Source of the DNA: Arenibacter echinorum
Lineage (GTDB): Bacteria > Bacteroidota > Bacteroidia > Flavobacteriales > Flavobacteriaceae
Reading direction: 5' to 3'
DNA: 64,000 nt
Assembly: GCF_003259375.1 (NCBI RefSeq)
Contig: NZ_QLLN01000001.1
Coordinates: 473,360 to 537,359 of the forward strand
The notes under the pieces were generated by a model. The model did not search any database, had not been told where the DNA came from, and was given only the letters and a program-made list of their open reading frames with translations. Below, piece by piece: positions 33,182 through 42,906 of the stretch (the stretch's first letter is position 1; the number at the start of each line of letters is the position of its first letter). The position numbers and the translations under genes were made by a program.

Positions 33182-34267
33182 ATGCGCATTGTGTTGGTGT
33201 TATTGATAATCCTGCACGGCCTTATACATTTTATGGGTTTTGCAAAAGCTTTCCAATTTGGGGAAATGGCACAATTCACCAAAGAAATTTCAAGGCCAAT
33301 GGGAATACTTTGGCTTTTGGCTGCGTTACTCTTTCTAGTGACGGCAATTGGATTTTTTTTAAGAAAGGACTGGTGGCCAATACTGGGAATTATTATGGTG
33401 GTTCTTTCACAGGGTTTAATTTTCACCACTTGGGCAGATGCCAAATATGGGACAATTGCGAATGCTATTATTTTGGGCGCAGCTATAATTGGCCAATCTA
33501 ATTTAACATTTGAAAATAGTTTTAAGGAGGATGTTGCTTCAGCCATGAGCGTAGTGGCCCCAATACCTGAAATTCTAAATGAAAAAGATCTGGAACCTTT
33601 GCCAGAATGCGTCCAGAACTATCTGCGTTATGTGGGGGCGGTGGGAAAACCCAAGGTTTACAATATGAAAATTGTGTTCACTGGAGAAATGCGCGATAAG
33701 GGCAAGGATTGGTTTCATTTTACCTCGGAACAATACAATTTTATGGATTCCCCAACGCGTTTGTTTTTTATGAAGGCCAAGATAATGGGGCTGCCAACTA
33801 ATGGCTATCATAAGTATACCAACGAAACGGCAAGCATGCGTATAAAGCTCCTTTCTCTTTTTTCGGTGGTGGACTTGTCAGAACCGGAATTGTATCCCAC
33901 GGAAACAGTCACCTTTTTTAACGATCTATGTTTATTTGCCCCGGCAGCCCTAATAGATGATAGAATAACATGGGAGACCTTGGATGCTTTGAGCGCTAAA
34001 GCCACCTTTAATAACAAGGGAACCACTATATCTGCCATTTTATATTTTAATGAAAAGGGACAATTGGTAAATTTTGTTTCCAATGACCGCTATTCCGTTT
34101 CGGAAATGAAAGCATTTCCTTTTTCAACTCCTGCGAGCAATTATCAGGAAGTTAACGGCTATAAATTGCCTAACTATGGCGAGGCGATATGGCACTATCC
34201 TGATGGGGATTTTGTCTATGGGAAATTCCGGGTCAAGGATGTGGTTTACAATGTTTTGAGTCCTTAG
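33182..34267 (+). CDS. membrane-anchored hypothetical protein (DUF6544/DUF6920-like)
   Basis: 361 aa. Three to four N-terminal TM helices (about 2-20, 40-60, 65-85, 90-105) precede a soluble domain of about 240 residues containing NYLRYVGAVGKPKVYNMKIVFTGEMR and VTFFNDLCLFAPAALIDDRITWETLD. The soluble part resembles a widespread conserved family numbered DUF6544 or DUF6920 in recent databases (from memory). Its function is unknown. Single plus-strand gene. Confidence 0.65.
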   Translation: MRIVLVLLIILHGLIHFMGFAKAFQFGEMAQFTKEISRPMGILWLLAALLFLVTAIGFFLRKDWWPILGIIMVVLSQGLIFTTWADAKYGTIANAIILGAAIIGQSNLTFENSFKEDVASAMSVVAPIPEILNEKDLEPLPECVQNYLRYVGAVGKPKVYNMKIVFTGEMRDKGKDWFHFTSEQYNFMDSPTRLFFMKAKIMGLPTNGYHKYTNETASMRIKLLSLFSVVDLSEPELYPTETVTFFNDLCLFAPAALIDDRITWETLDALSAKATFNNKGTTISAILYFNEKGQLVNFVSNDRYSVSEMKAFPFSTPASNYQEVNGYKLPNYGEAIWHYPDGDFVYGKFRVKDVVYNVLSP

Positions 34268-34448
34268 GTATTTGGTAATGAAATCCAATAAATAATGGCA
34301 CATGGTCTATAGATTGCCTTAAAAAGCCAATTTGGATCACAGAATACAATGACATTTGGAATAATTATAAAACTGCCAATACAGAACAAATATTCCCCAA
34401 GAATTTATAGTTGAAATGCAGTAAGGGGAATACAAATAAAGTGAAAGA

Positions 34449-35477
34449 ATGAAGGCAATGATATTGAATCGCGTTAGCGATTTAACAGTTAATGAACATC
34501 CTTTGGATTTGGTGAATATTCCCATCCCTGAACCTGAAGCAAATGAAGTTTTGATAAAGATATCCGTTTGCGGGGTATGCCACACGGAATTGGATGAAAT
34601 AGAGGGGAGGATAAGCCCCATGACATTTCCTGTGGTGCCAGGGCATCAAGTGGTTGGTAGGGTGCATAAGTTGGGAACAGCTGCGTCCAAATTCAAGATT
34701 GGGGATAGGGTAGGGGTTGCCTGGATATATTCGGCCTGTGGCAAATGCAAATTTTGTCTGGACGGCAAGGAGAATCTCTGCGATAATTTTCTGGCGACGG
34801 GAAAAGATGTGAATGGCGGATATTCCGAATATATGACAGTTCCTGAAAAATACGCCCATGTAATTCCTGCATTTTATTCGGATACCGAGGCCGCTCCACT
34901 TTTATGTGCAGGGGCCATTGGTTACCGATCAATTGTACTTTCACAATTGACGGACGGGGATAGTCTGGGGCTTACCGGTTTTGGAGGGTCGGCGCACTTG
35001 GTGCTAAAAATGGTAAAATACAGTTACCCCAATACCAAAATCTATGTTTTTGCCAGAAAAAAGGAGGAACAGCGTTTTGCCCTGGATTTGGGAGCGGACT
35101 GGGCAGGAGATACCTCCAGTACCCCACCGGTTAAATTGGACAGTATTATAGATACAACCCCGGCATGGAAACCTATAGTGGAAGCACTTCAATTTCTAAA
35201 TAAGGGTGGCAGATTGGTAATCAATGCCATTAGGAAGGAGGAAACCGATCAAAATTACCTCCAAAACCTGAATTATAAAGATCATCTGTGGATGGAGAAA
35301 GAAATTAAGTCCGTCGCCAATGTTACGGCAAAGGACGTGGTGGAATTTTTGAATCTGGCAGCGAAAGCTGGCATTAAACCTAAAGTACAGGTGTACCCTT
35401 TGGAAGATGCCAATTTGGCCCTTTTGGAATTAAAGCAAAAACATATTATTGGAGCCAAGGTTTTAAAAATTTCATGA
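34449..35477 (+). CDS. zinc-dependent alcohol dehydrogenase
   Basis: 342 aa of the medium-chain dehydrogenase family. Catalytic zinc Cys is in ISVCGVCHTELDEIEGR, with His in PVVPGHQVVGRV; the structural zinc loop is CGKCKFCLDGKENLC. The cofactor motif is the unusual GLTGFGGSAHLVLK. It resembles the AdhP-like group that oxidises primary alcohols or aldehyde adducts. Single plus-strand gene. Confidence 0.9.
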   Translation: MKAMILNRVSDLTVNEHPLDLVNIPIPEPEANEVLIKISVCGVCHTELDEIEGRISPMTFPVVPGHQVVGRVHKLGTAASKFKIGDRVGVAWIYSACGKCKFCLDGKENLCDNFLATGKDVNGGYSEYMTVPEKYAHVIPAFYSDTEAAPLLCAGAIGYRSIVLSQLTDGDSLGLTGFGGSAHLVLKMVKYSYPNTKIYVFARKKEEQRFALDLGADWAGDTSSTPPVKLDSIIDTTPAWKPIVEALQFLNKGGRLVINAIRKEETDQNYLQNLNYKDHLWMEKEIKSVANVTAKDVVEFLNLAAKAGIKPKVQVYPLEDANLALLELKQKHIIGAKVLKIS

Positions 35478-35631
35478 GCTGGAACGTGAAAGCCAACTGT
35501 TTCCATGACAGATTACAATCCTTATTCCCTTAATTAAAGTTTCCCGTACATTTTCTACTTGATATTCAACTTAATTTTTAGTTGGGTGTTGTTGACCATT
35601 GAAAAAAATAATAGCGTTTAAAATGTTTAGA

Positions 35632-35670
35632 AAACAAATACCTTTGCGCCAACATTGCAGGTATTTGTTT
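35632..35670 (+). promoter_or_regulatory. 12-bp inverted repeat and alternative hairpin in the SBF transporter leader
   Basis: AAACAAATACCT (35632-35643) and AGGTATTTGTTT (35659-35670) are perfect inverted arms with a 15-nt loop. The right arm can instead pair in GCAGGTA-N8-TACCTGC (from 35657), so two exclusive hairpins exist. TACCTTTG at 35639-35646 inside the left arm resembles a -7 promoter element. Either an operator over the promoter or a leader RNA switch. Confidence 0.45.
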
Positions 35671-35765
35671 GTACCTGCTTTCGTGTTAAGGGTATCGGGG
35701 TTATGCCCAAGTTGGTGAGGTTTGTTATGCCCTGCTGTTTAGTTTAAGGTAATATTGAAATTAAT

Positions 35766-36755
35766 ATGAAAATAAGATTTGATGGCTTTGTCCTATCTAT
35801 AATAGCTGTTATTGGAATAGCTTATATTTTTCCACAATGGGGTGCGGCAGACAGTCGCGTTCCTATCGATACGATTAGTGCAATAGGAATTTCATTGATT
35901 TTCTTCTTTTATGGATTAAAATTGAGTCCCTCCAAATTAAAGGCAGGACTCAAGAACTGGAAGTTGCATTTGTTGGTGCAGGCCTCCACGTTTTTAATTT
36001 TCCCCCTAATTGTTTTGGCATTTTATCCGCTCATGCAAAATGCAGAGCAGCAGACCCTATGGTTGGCCTTCTTTTTTTTGGCGGCACTACCATCCACCGT
36101 ATCTTCCTCGGTGGTAATGGTCTCCATGGCCAAGGGCAATATCCCGGCTGCAATATTTAATGCCAGTATTTCGGGGATTATTGGCATTTTGATAACGCCA
36201 TTGTGGATGGGGCCCTTTGTACAGGAAACAGGAACAGATTTTGATTTTGCAGTCATCTATTCAAAACTCATCCTTCAAATTATTCTACCCGTAATATTAG
36301 GATTGTTTTTACAGCGATTTCTTGGGATGCTGGCACAAAAATATAATAGCTATTTAAGCCTTTTCGATAAGTCCATTATTCTACTTATCATCTATAAAAG
36401 TTTTGCGGAATCGTTTGAAGAAAACATTTTTGGTGTGGTATCCTTTTTGGATTTGGGGATACTTTTTGTAGCTGTATTGGGATTGTTTTACTTGGCATTT
36501 TTTTTAACAGGATTTGTAGCCAAAAAATTAAAATTCAATACGGAGGACCAAATTACGGCCCAGTTTTGTGGTACCAAAAAATCCTTGGTTCACGGGACCG
36601 TTTTCTCCAAAATTCTATTCGGAAATATGGCTTCTATAGGCATAATTTTACTGCCCCTTATGATATTCCATGCCACCCAAATCTTAATTTTGAGCATAAT
36701 TGCCGGAATACGGGCCACCAGACCAGAAGAGGGGGAACCCATAGTAGAGGCTTAG
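35766..36755 (+). CDS. bile acid:sodium symporter-like transporter (SBF-like)
   Basis: 329 aa with nine to ten TM helices and the SBF-like core: GISLIFFFYGLKLSPSKLKAG, FFLAALPSTVSSSVVMVSMA and TAQFCGTKKSLVHGTVFSKI, the last two being the crossing-helix regions. Many bacterial members import organic anions with Na+; the substrate is unknown. It is preceded by a 288-nt leader carrying the inverted repeat. Confidence 0.87.
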   Translation: MKIRFDGFVLSIIAVIGIAYIFPQWGAADSRVPIDTISAIGISLIFFFYGLKLSPSKLKAGLKNWKLHLLVQASTFLIFPLIVLAFYPLMQNAEQQTLWLAFFFLAALPSTVSSSVVMVSMAKGNIPAAIFNASISGIIGILITPLWMGPFVQETGTDFDFAVIYSKLILQIILPVILGLFLQRFLGMLAQKYNSYLSLFDKSIILLIIYKSFAESFEENIFGVVSFLDLGILFVAVLGLFYLAFFLTGFVAKKLKFNTEDQITAQFCGTKKSLVHGTVFSKILFGNMASIGIILLPLMIFHATQILILSIIAGIRATRPEEGEPIVEA

Positions 36756-36813
36756 CCTAAAATTCCATAGACCTAGTTTCTACTGAACTTTAGGGCTGTT
36801 TTCTTATAATTGT

Positions 36814-38235
36814 TTATTCAATATCCACCAGTTGGTCTTTACCTTTTACTAAATTGGACTGGTGCTCCTTGACCATAAGATCAATTTCGGTAAGAATTTC
36901 TGGGTGATTTGCCCCTAAATCAAAGTTTTCGGATGGGTCCACACTTAGATTGTAAAGGATTGGTGGATTATGTATTTCCTTTTCACCAAATTGCCCATAG
37001 GAACCTTCGGTGATATAATGCGCCTTGTAATCTCCAAGTCGGGCCGCATATAATTGTGTTCCCCTATAATAGAAAACCCCCTTTCTTGGGGTGGGATCGC
37101 CTTTCAATAAGGTGGCACTTAGGTCAAACCCATCCATAATCCTGTCCTTAGGCATTGGAACACCGGCCAAGGCACTAAAAGTGGGGAAAAGGTCCATGGT
37201 AGTACCCAAATCGGAAATCACTGCTGGCTTAATGTTGGTTGGCGACCAAAATATACATGGTTCGCGCATGCCACCTTCCCAGGTCATTCCTTTTCCGGCC
37301 TTTAATAAGCCTGCACTTCCTCCATTAACCCCATAGGAAAGCCAAGGACCGTTATCCGAGGTAAATACCACAATGGTATTCTTGTCCAATCCTTCTTCCT
37401 TTAGCGCAGCGATAATTTGTCCTATGCCAAAATCAATTTCCTCCAATACATCTCCATAAATACCCCTTTTACTTTTGCCCAAAAAGTCCTCTGAGGCAAA
37501 TAGGGGTATGTGGGGCAGATTGTGCGCCAAGTAAATAAAGAAGGGATTGTCCTTATTTTTTTTGATGAAAGAAATAGTTTCCTCCGCATATCTTTTGGTA
37601 ATGGTATTTTGATTGGCAGGCCTTTCTATTATTTCCGTATTCCGCATCAAGGGAACATTAAAATTTTCCGTGGGTAAATTTCCTCTGGCCTCCTTAAACT
37701 TTGTTCCGTCGCCCACAAAATCCATGTCGTTGGAGTAGGGGATGCCAAAATAATAATCAAAACCATTATTGGTGGGCAGATATTCTTCTTTATGGCCTAA
37801 ATGCCACTTGCCAACACAAGCCGTGCTATAGCCAACCTTTTTTAATTGTTCCGCCAGGGTTATTTCCGAGCTTGGCAAACCATATTTAGAGTTTGGGAAC
37901 AACACCCTTTTTGTATCACTTGCCATTCCGCTTCTTACGGGTAACCGGCCAGTTAATATGGCCGCTCTACTAGGGGTACATACACTGGCCCCCACATAAA
38001 AATTGGTCCATTTTTGACCTTCGGCCGCCATTTTATCCAAATGCGGCGTTTTAATGGTGGGATGACCATAAACACCCAGGTCGCCATAACCCAGATCGTC
38101 CGCAAAAATGATGATGAAATTAGGGGTTTTGCCTAGGCTTTCTTGGCTATAGGCAATACTGCAATAAGAAGATAGTAGAACTAGAGTTAAAAATGTTTTA
38201 AAAGTTAAGCCTGTTTTAAGCCAATGTATGATCAT
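36814..38235 (-). CDS. arylsulfatase (type I sulfatase)
   Basis: 473 aa from the ATG at 38235. A signal peptide (about 1-30, ending SIAYSQ) precedes the catalytic domain: metal ligands in [13 protein letters not shown] and the formylglycine site [12 protein letters not shown] with Cys86, plus GKWHLGH and FTSDNGPW. Cys-type sulfatases need the maturase AtsB/anSME or FGE, not seen here. Such exported enzymes desulfate algal polysaccharides, but no glycoside hydrolase or SusCD pair is nearby, so the substrate is open. It starts 76 nt after the APH-like gene and may be the last gene of that operon. Confidence 0.92.
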   Translation of the reverse strand: MIIHWLKTGLTFKTFLTLVLLSSYCSIAYSQESLGKTPNFIIIFADDLGYGDLGVYGHPTIKTPHLDKMAAEGQKWTNFYVGASVCTPSRAAILTGRLPVRSGMASDTKRVLFPNSKYGLPSSEITLAEQLKKVGYSTACVGKWHLGHKEEYLPTNNGFDYYFGIPYSNDMDFVGDGTKFKEARGNLPTENFNVPLMRNTEIIERPANQNTITKRYAEETISFIKKNKDNPFFIYLAHNLPHIPLFASEDFLGKSKRGIYGDVLEEIDFGIGQIIAALKEEGLDKNTIVVFTSDNGPWLSYGVNGGSAGLLKAGKGMTWEGGMREPCIFWSPTNIKPAVISDLGTTMDLFPTFSALAGVPMPKDRIMDGFDLSATLLKGDPTPRKGVFYYRGTQLYAARLGDYKAHYITEGSYGQFGEKEIHNPPILYNLSVDPSENFDLGANHPEILTEIDLMVKEHQSNLVKGKDQLVDIE

Positions 38236-38311
38236 TTTTTTTTGGTTGTTATTGTTCGGATTTGAAGATAACAAAAAATGATAAAGGAAGATTTATGATA
38301 GCCCTAAAGGT

Positions 38312-39394
38312 TTAAAAATGGCGGTCCAAGCGTTTTTTGGCAATGGCCATGTGTGTTATTTCCCCAAGCAGGTTTACCCCATCAATGAGTTTTGCAAAAC
38401 GCTGGTCATGAGTAAATCCTTTTTTATAGCGAAAGTATATTTGTTGGATGATTACTGCTATTTTGAACAGGCCGTAGACATAATAAAAGATAATATGGTC
38501 TACTGTTTGTCCACTTTTTAGGCTATATTGATGCACCACTTCTTCCCTGGAAAGATTACCCGGCAGATGGGTTGGGGTTAGGTTTAAGGCCTTCATGAAG
38601 TCTGGGTCATTGGGGTTTACCCAATATCCCAAAGTGGTACCCAGATCCATCAACGGATTTCCGATGGTAGCCATTTCCCAGTCCAGTACTGCATTTACTT
38701 TGGTCCAATCCCGGGGATCCAGTACCAAATTGTCGTATTTAAAATCGTTATGGATCAGGGAATAGTTTTTTGGTTCCTTGGGTATATTCTCGCCCAACCA
38801 TTTGGCCGCGGCTTCAATTTTCGGTATTTCATCCGTTATGGATTTGTAATATCGTTTGGTCCAACCTTCAATTTGTCGTTGCATATATCCTAGAGGTTTA
38901 CCAAAATCGGCCAAACCAATTTCCTTTACATCCAATTGATGAAGATCAACAAACGTATCTACAAAACTGTTGGATATGCCCTGCATCAGTTCAGGGGAGG
39001 GAATCATTTCAGTTGGCATTTTTGCCCTCAATATTACCCCCTCTACCCGTTCCATAAGGTAGAAGGGGCAGCCTAGAATGGATTCGTCTTGACAGTAAAG
39101 TATTGGTGTGGGGACTTTGCCGTACTTAGGTTTTAATGCCGTTAAAATGTCGTACTCACGCTTCATATCGTGACCGGATTTTATATTGGCCCCAATGGGC
39201 GGTCTTCGCAATACATATTCACTATTTCCCAATTGTACCAAATAGGTCAGGTTGGAATAGCCACTTGGAAATTGGGTTACTTTTAAATCTCCCTTGTGGT
39301 CAAAGAAATGTTGCAAATAGGATTGTAAATTTTCCAGTTGCAATTCTTCCCCTTGACGGATGGTCGTGGATTTATCGTTCCATGTGTTCAACAT
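38312..39394 (-). CDS. APH-family kinase, ACAD10/11 N-terminal domain-like
   Basis: 360 aa with the aminoglycoside-phosphotransferase fold. The nucleotide-binding segment is YVLRRPPIGANI, the catalytic loop HNDFKYDNLVLD (HxDxxxxN) and the metal motif VLDWEMATIGNPLMDLG. VLRRPP and the DLGTTLGYW tail match the kinase domain fused to the dehydrogenase in human ACAD10/11, and the stand-alone LvaA kinase that phosphorylates 4-hydroxyacyl-CoA. It lies only 5 nt after the acyl-CoA dehydrogenase gene, so the two act together. Antibiotic resistance is very unlikely. Confidence 0.88.
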   Translation of the reverse strand: MLNTWNDKSTTIRQGEELQLENLQSYLQHFFDHKGDLKVTQFPSGYSNLTYLVQLGNSEYVLRRPPIGANIKSGHDMKREYDILTALKPKYGKVPTPILYCQDESILGCPFYLMERVEGVILRAKMPTEMIPSPELMQGISNSFVDTFVDLHQLDVKEIGLADFGKPLGYMQRQIEGWTKRYYKSITDEIPKIEAAAKWLGENIPKEPKNYSLIHNDFKYDNLVLDPRDWTKVNAVLDWEMATIGNPLMDLGTTLGYWVNPNDPDFMKALNLTPTHLPGNLSREEVVHQYSLKSGQTVDHIIFYYVYGLFKIAVIIQQIYFRYKKGFTHDQRFAKLIDGVNLLGEITHMAIAKKRLDRHF

Positions 39395-39399
39395 AGCTG

Positions 39400-40578
39400 T
39401 TAAATTCTGTATTCTTTTAAAATCTGTCTGGCCAAGCTGCTCTTATGCACCTCGTCTGCCCCATCATAAATTCGGGCAGCCCGCTCATGTCTATAGTAGA
39501 AAGCTAGGATGGTATCGTCTGTTAGGCCTAGGGCACCATGGACCTGAATGGCCCGATCCACCACTTTTTGTAGGACGTTGGCACAGTAAAATTTAATGAT
39601 GGAAATTTCTTTTCTTGTTTTATAGGCACCCTGAGTATCAATTTTATGGGCAGCATCTTGGATCAGCAATCGCGCGGCGTTAATTTCGGCCCTGGATTCT
39701 GCAATCCAGTTTTGGATGGTCTGTTTATCGGCCAATGTTTTTCCATGTGCCAATTCCCTGGATACGGCCCGCTGGCACATCAGGTCAAAGGAGCGTTCGC
39801 ATATTCCCATCCAACGCATACAATGGTGGATACGGCCCGGTCCCAAACGTTTTTGGGCAATTGTAAATCCTTCGCCATCTCCCCCAAGTACGTTGGTCAA
39901 TGGTACTTTTACATTTTGGAATTTTATTTCTGAATGACTTTCCCAGCCGTTTCCGGCATGTCCCATAACGGGAATGTTTCTAACAAATTCCAGACCTGTG
40001 GTATTGGTGGGGACAATAACCTGACTTGCTTTTTTATGGGCTTCTATTGCTTCTGGATTGGTTACCAACATTACAATGGCAAAGGCGGCCCCGTCAAAAC
40101 CCGAGGTAAACCATTTATGACCGTTTATTACATAATTGCCATCCTTTTTAAAGGCCATTGTGCCCATATTTACAGGATTGGAGCCTGCAAAATCGCGTTC
40201 GGTCATGGCGAAACAGCTCCTAATATCTCCTGCTAGAAGAGGGGAGAGGTATGCCTCTTTTTGTTCCTTGGTCCCGAACTCGATCAAAATTTCCATGTTA
40301 CCGGCATCAGGGGCCTGACAATTAAAACAATAATGTCCGTAGGGACTGGCACCTAAAATTTCGCTGATTTCCCCGTGCTGCTTATTGCTTAGCCCTAAAC
40401 CGCCGTATTCCTTTGGAATCTGAGGTAGCCAGAGTCCGAGGTATTTTACTTTTTTTCGAAGTTCATTGAGCTTTGGTAGTTTTTCATCCCAGCTACAATT
40501 TAAAATCCAGGGTTCCAAAGGAAATAGTTCCTCCTTAACAAAGGCTTTTATCCTATTTTTTATATCGTCGAAATTCAT
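39400..40578 (-). CDS. acyl-CoA dehydrogenase, ACAD10/11-like
   Basis: 392 aa with all three acyl-CoA dehydrogenase domains: GLWLPQIPKEYGGLGLS; CFNCQAPDAGNMEILIEFGT and SCFAMTERDFAGSNP (FAD contacts); LGPGRIHHCMRWMGICERSF; QVHGALGLTDDT. The NCQAPDAGNME and RLGPGRIHHCMR strings are those of the ACAD10/11 branch. That branch removes phosphate from 4-phosphoacyl-CoA to give enoyl-CoA. Encoded 83 nt after the MaoC/ECH fusion and 5 nt before the APH kinase. Confidence 0.92.
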   Translation of the reverse strand: MNFDDIKNRIKAFVKEELFPLEPWILNCSWDEKLPKLNELRKKVKYLGLWLPQIPKEYGGLGLSNKQHGEISEILGASPYGHYCFNCQAPDAGNMEILIEFGTKEQKEAYLSPLLAGDIRSCFAMTERDFAGSNPVNMGTMAFKKDGNYVINGHKWFTSGFDGAAFAIVMLVTNPEAIEAHKKASQVIVPTNTTGLEFVRNIPVMGHAGNGWESHSEIKFQNVKVPLTNVLGGDGEGFTIAQKRLGPGRIHHCMRWMGICERSFDLMCQRAVSRELAHGKTLADKQTIQNWIAESRAEINAARLLIQDAAHKIDTQGAYKTRKEISIIKFYCANVLQKVVDRAIQVHGALGLTDDTILAFYYRHERAARIYDGADEVHKSSLARQILKEYRI

Positions 40579-40661
40579 TTGTTTAGTTTTTGGAAGTTTC
40601 GGTCTTAATATATAATCAGCTGGGGATATTTTTTGAATTCGGCAGCAACTGTAATAAAGTG

Positions 40662-41996
40662 TTATTTGCCTATAAATTTAGCGGGACGCTTTTCCAAAAA
40701 GGCATTGACGCCTTCTGCAAAATCGCGGCTCCCAAATGTGGTAACCTGTTTTTCCGCTTCATAAGCAATAGTGTCATATAGATCATGGCCCATGGCATAG
40801 AACATATCTTCTTTGGTAACACCAATAGCTAAAGTGGGCAGTTTGGCCAATTCATGGGCCCAATTTTTGGCCGTTTTAAGCAAATCGGAATCGTCCTGTA
40901 CCAACTTATTGGTGAGGCCAAGATCCAGGCATTCTGCAGCCATTATTTTTTTGCCTTCCACGGCTATTTGTAATGCTTTGCTATATCCTACTTGTCTTGC
41001 CAAAAGCCAACTGCCACCGCCGTCGGGGCCTAAGCCTATATTGATAAAGGCATACAAAAGAGCACTGCTTTGGGACATTACCCTAAAATCGCAGGCAAGG
41101 GCCAGGGAAGCTCCTACTCCGGCCGCAGTTCCGTTAATTGCGCCGATAATGGGCTTGCGAAGTGTAAAAAGAGTGCGCATCAATGGTTGGTAGGTACTGG
41201 TAATATATGCCCTGCCTTCTTCTGGTGTAACTTGGCCGAAGACAGCCATATCCGCACCGGCACAAAAACCTTTTCCGGCTCCTGTAATAACCACTGCGCG
41301 AATGTCATCATCCTTACGGATGATATTGATGGCGTTGGTAATTCCGTTCACTACATCGTCTGTAACCGCATTGTATCGTGAAGGCCTGTTAATTGTGATA
41401 AGTCCGATATCCCCCTCCTTTTCAAAAAGAACACTCTCATTATTGTTGTTTTCAATTTTCTTTGGGGTGTCTTTTTTAGGTGCCGGATTTGTTTTTTTAC
41501 TATTTGGGTTTGAATAGGCTTGGGCTATAAATTCGGCTACACAAGCCGGTTTTTCTTCCCCTTTTAGCTCAAATACAAGTTTTAATTTGTATTTGGCCCC
41601 GCCTTCAAAAGGGCTGAATTCCATTAAGGACACTCGCGCCCTTAACAAGGCCCCTACCGGGGTGGCATTCATGAACCGCACTTTGTCCAATCCATAATTT
41701 ACCCCCATTGCAATATCTTTGATCTTGAGGGTTTCAAAGCAGAATTTTGAAGCTAGGGAAAGGACCAAAAATCCATGGGCCACCGTTTTTTTATAGGGGG
41801 AATATTTGGCGGATTTTTCGGGGTCTGTATGGATCCATTGCTTATCCTCCGTGGTGCTGGCAAAAGTGTTGATCATATCCTGGGTTATTGTCATCCAATT
41901 GGATAGCCCCAATTCCTTCCCTAGGTAATGGGTCAGATCCGACAGCTGTGGAATTTCGGTAGAATACGCCTTATTGATTAGTTTTTCTTCTGCCAT
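40662..41996 (-). CDS. MaoC-like hydratase fused to enoyl-CoA hydratase/isomerase
   Basis: 444 aa. The N-terminal domain (about 1-165) is a MaoC-type hotdog fold: DKQWIHTDPEKSAKYSPYKK keeps the catalytic Asp and His five residues apart and is followed by TVAHGFLVLSL. A Lys/Pro/Asn-rich linker (about 166-190) joins a crotonase domain (about 190-444) with oxyanion-hole sequences GKGFCAGAD and GTAAGVGASLALACDF, and GLGPDGGGSW, where the Asp rather than Glu is typical of PaaG-type isomerases. It could hydrate enoyl-CoA to (R)-3-hydroxy and isomerise double bonds in one chain. In the operon between the SDR and dehydrogenase genes. Confidence 0.9.
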   Translation of the reverse strand: MAEEKLINKAYSTEIPQLSDLTHYLGKELGLSNWMTITQDMINTFASTTEDKQWIHTDPEKSAKYSPYKKTVAHGFLVLSLASKFCFETLKIKDIAMGVNYGLDKVRFMNATPVGALLRARVSLMEFSPFEGGAKYKLKLVFELKGEEKPACVAEFIAQAYSNPNSKKTNPAPKKDTPKKIENNNNESVLFEKEGDIGLITINRPSRYNAVTDDVVNGITNAINIIRKDDDIRAVVITGAGKGFCAGADMAVFGQVTPEEGRAYITSTYQPLMRTLFTLRKPIIGAINGTAAGVGASLALACDFRVMSQSSALLYAFINIGLGPDGGGSWLLARQVGYSKALQIAVEGKKIMAAECLDLGLTNKLVQDDSDLLKTAKNWAHELAKLPTLAIGVTKEDMFYAMGHDLYDTIAYEAEKQVTTFGSRDFAEGVNAFLEKRPAKFIGK

Positions 41997-42053
41997 TTGG
42001 TTTGTTTTATTTCCTTTTAAATTATTTGGTATTTCCTAAGCTTCGTACAATTA

Positions 42054-42842
42054 CTAGTTAAATCCGCCTGCAATCATATGCCCCCCATCGGCCGTAAAAA
42101 CCGATCCAGTGCAATAGCTGGAAGCATCTGAGGCCAAAAAACAGGCTAGGCCGGCCATTTCGTCCGGTACGGCCATTCTCCCTGCTGGTAAATGACGGGT
42201 TACTTGGTCCAATATTTTTTCGTTCTGCCATAGGGCCGAACTAAATTTGGTCTTGATAAGTCCTGGGCAGATGGCGTTGGAACGGATACCAAATTTGCCC
42301 CATTCCACGGCCTGTGATTTTGTCAACATAATTAAAGCTGCCTTACTAACACTGTACAATCCTAATCCAACACTTGGTTTCATTCCTTCCACTGAAGCAA
42401 TATTGATGATACTCCCGCCTCCCCTTTTTTTCATAATCGGATAACATAGATTGGCCAACTGGAATGGTGCCTTGGTATTTATGTCCATTATTTTGTCGAA
42501 TAGTGAGTTCTCCATAGTATCCAAAGGGCCATAGAACGGATTGGTGGCGGCATTGTTTACTAAGATATCCACAGCTCCATAGGCATTTACCGTTTCCTCT
42601 ACCAATTTTTTCAATTGGTCTTCATCGCCAACATGGCAGCCTATCCCTAAAGCATCGTAACCTTCCTTTTTAAAATTGTTTGCTACATGTTCAACTGCTT
42701 CTTGGCTACGGGAACTAATGACAACCTTGGCTCCGTATTCGGCAAGACCTCTGGCAATAGATTCCCCAATACCTTTACTGGCACCGGTGACAATAGCCAC
42801 TTTGTTCTTTAAATCGAATTTTTGTTTTATCCTTGTTTGCAT
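42054..42842 (-). CDS. SDR family oxidoreductase
   Basis: 262 aa classical SDR: VAIVTGASKGIGESIARGL, NNAATNPFYGP, Ser in IINIASVEG, catalytic YSVSKAAL, and PGLIKTKFSSALW. The C-terminus ADGGHMIAGGFN is close to the peroxisomal 2,4-dienoyl-CoA reductase/DHRS4-type group. In this operon it most likely oxidises or reduces a hydroxyacyl-CoA. 57 nt before the MaoC/ECH gene. Confidence 0.9.
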   Translation of the reverse strand: MQTRIKQKFDLKNKVAIVTGASKGIGESIARGLAEYGAKVVISSRSQEAVEHVANNFKKEGYDALGIGCHVGDEDQLKKLVEETVNAYGAVDILVNNAATNPFYGPLDTMENSLFDKIMDINTKAPFQLANLCYPIMKKRGGGSIINIASVEGMKPSVGLGLYSVSKAALIMLTKSQAVEWGKFGIRSNAICPGLIKTKFSSALWQNEKILDQVTRHLPAGRMAVPDEMAGLACFLASDASSYCTGSVFTADGGHMIAGGFN

Positions 42843-42906
42843 CCCACTTTAATTGTTAGAGTACCATTGGTTATGTGAATTATATTAGAGGTCTAAAAGG
42901 TTGGTA

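Noticed and set aside
38312..39394. aminoglycoside resistance gene
   Set aside because: The fold is APH-like, but the sequence strings and the 5-nt linkage to an ACAD10/11-type dehydrogenase point to acyl-CoA metabolism.
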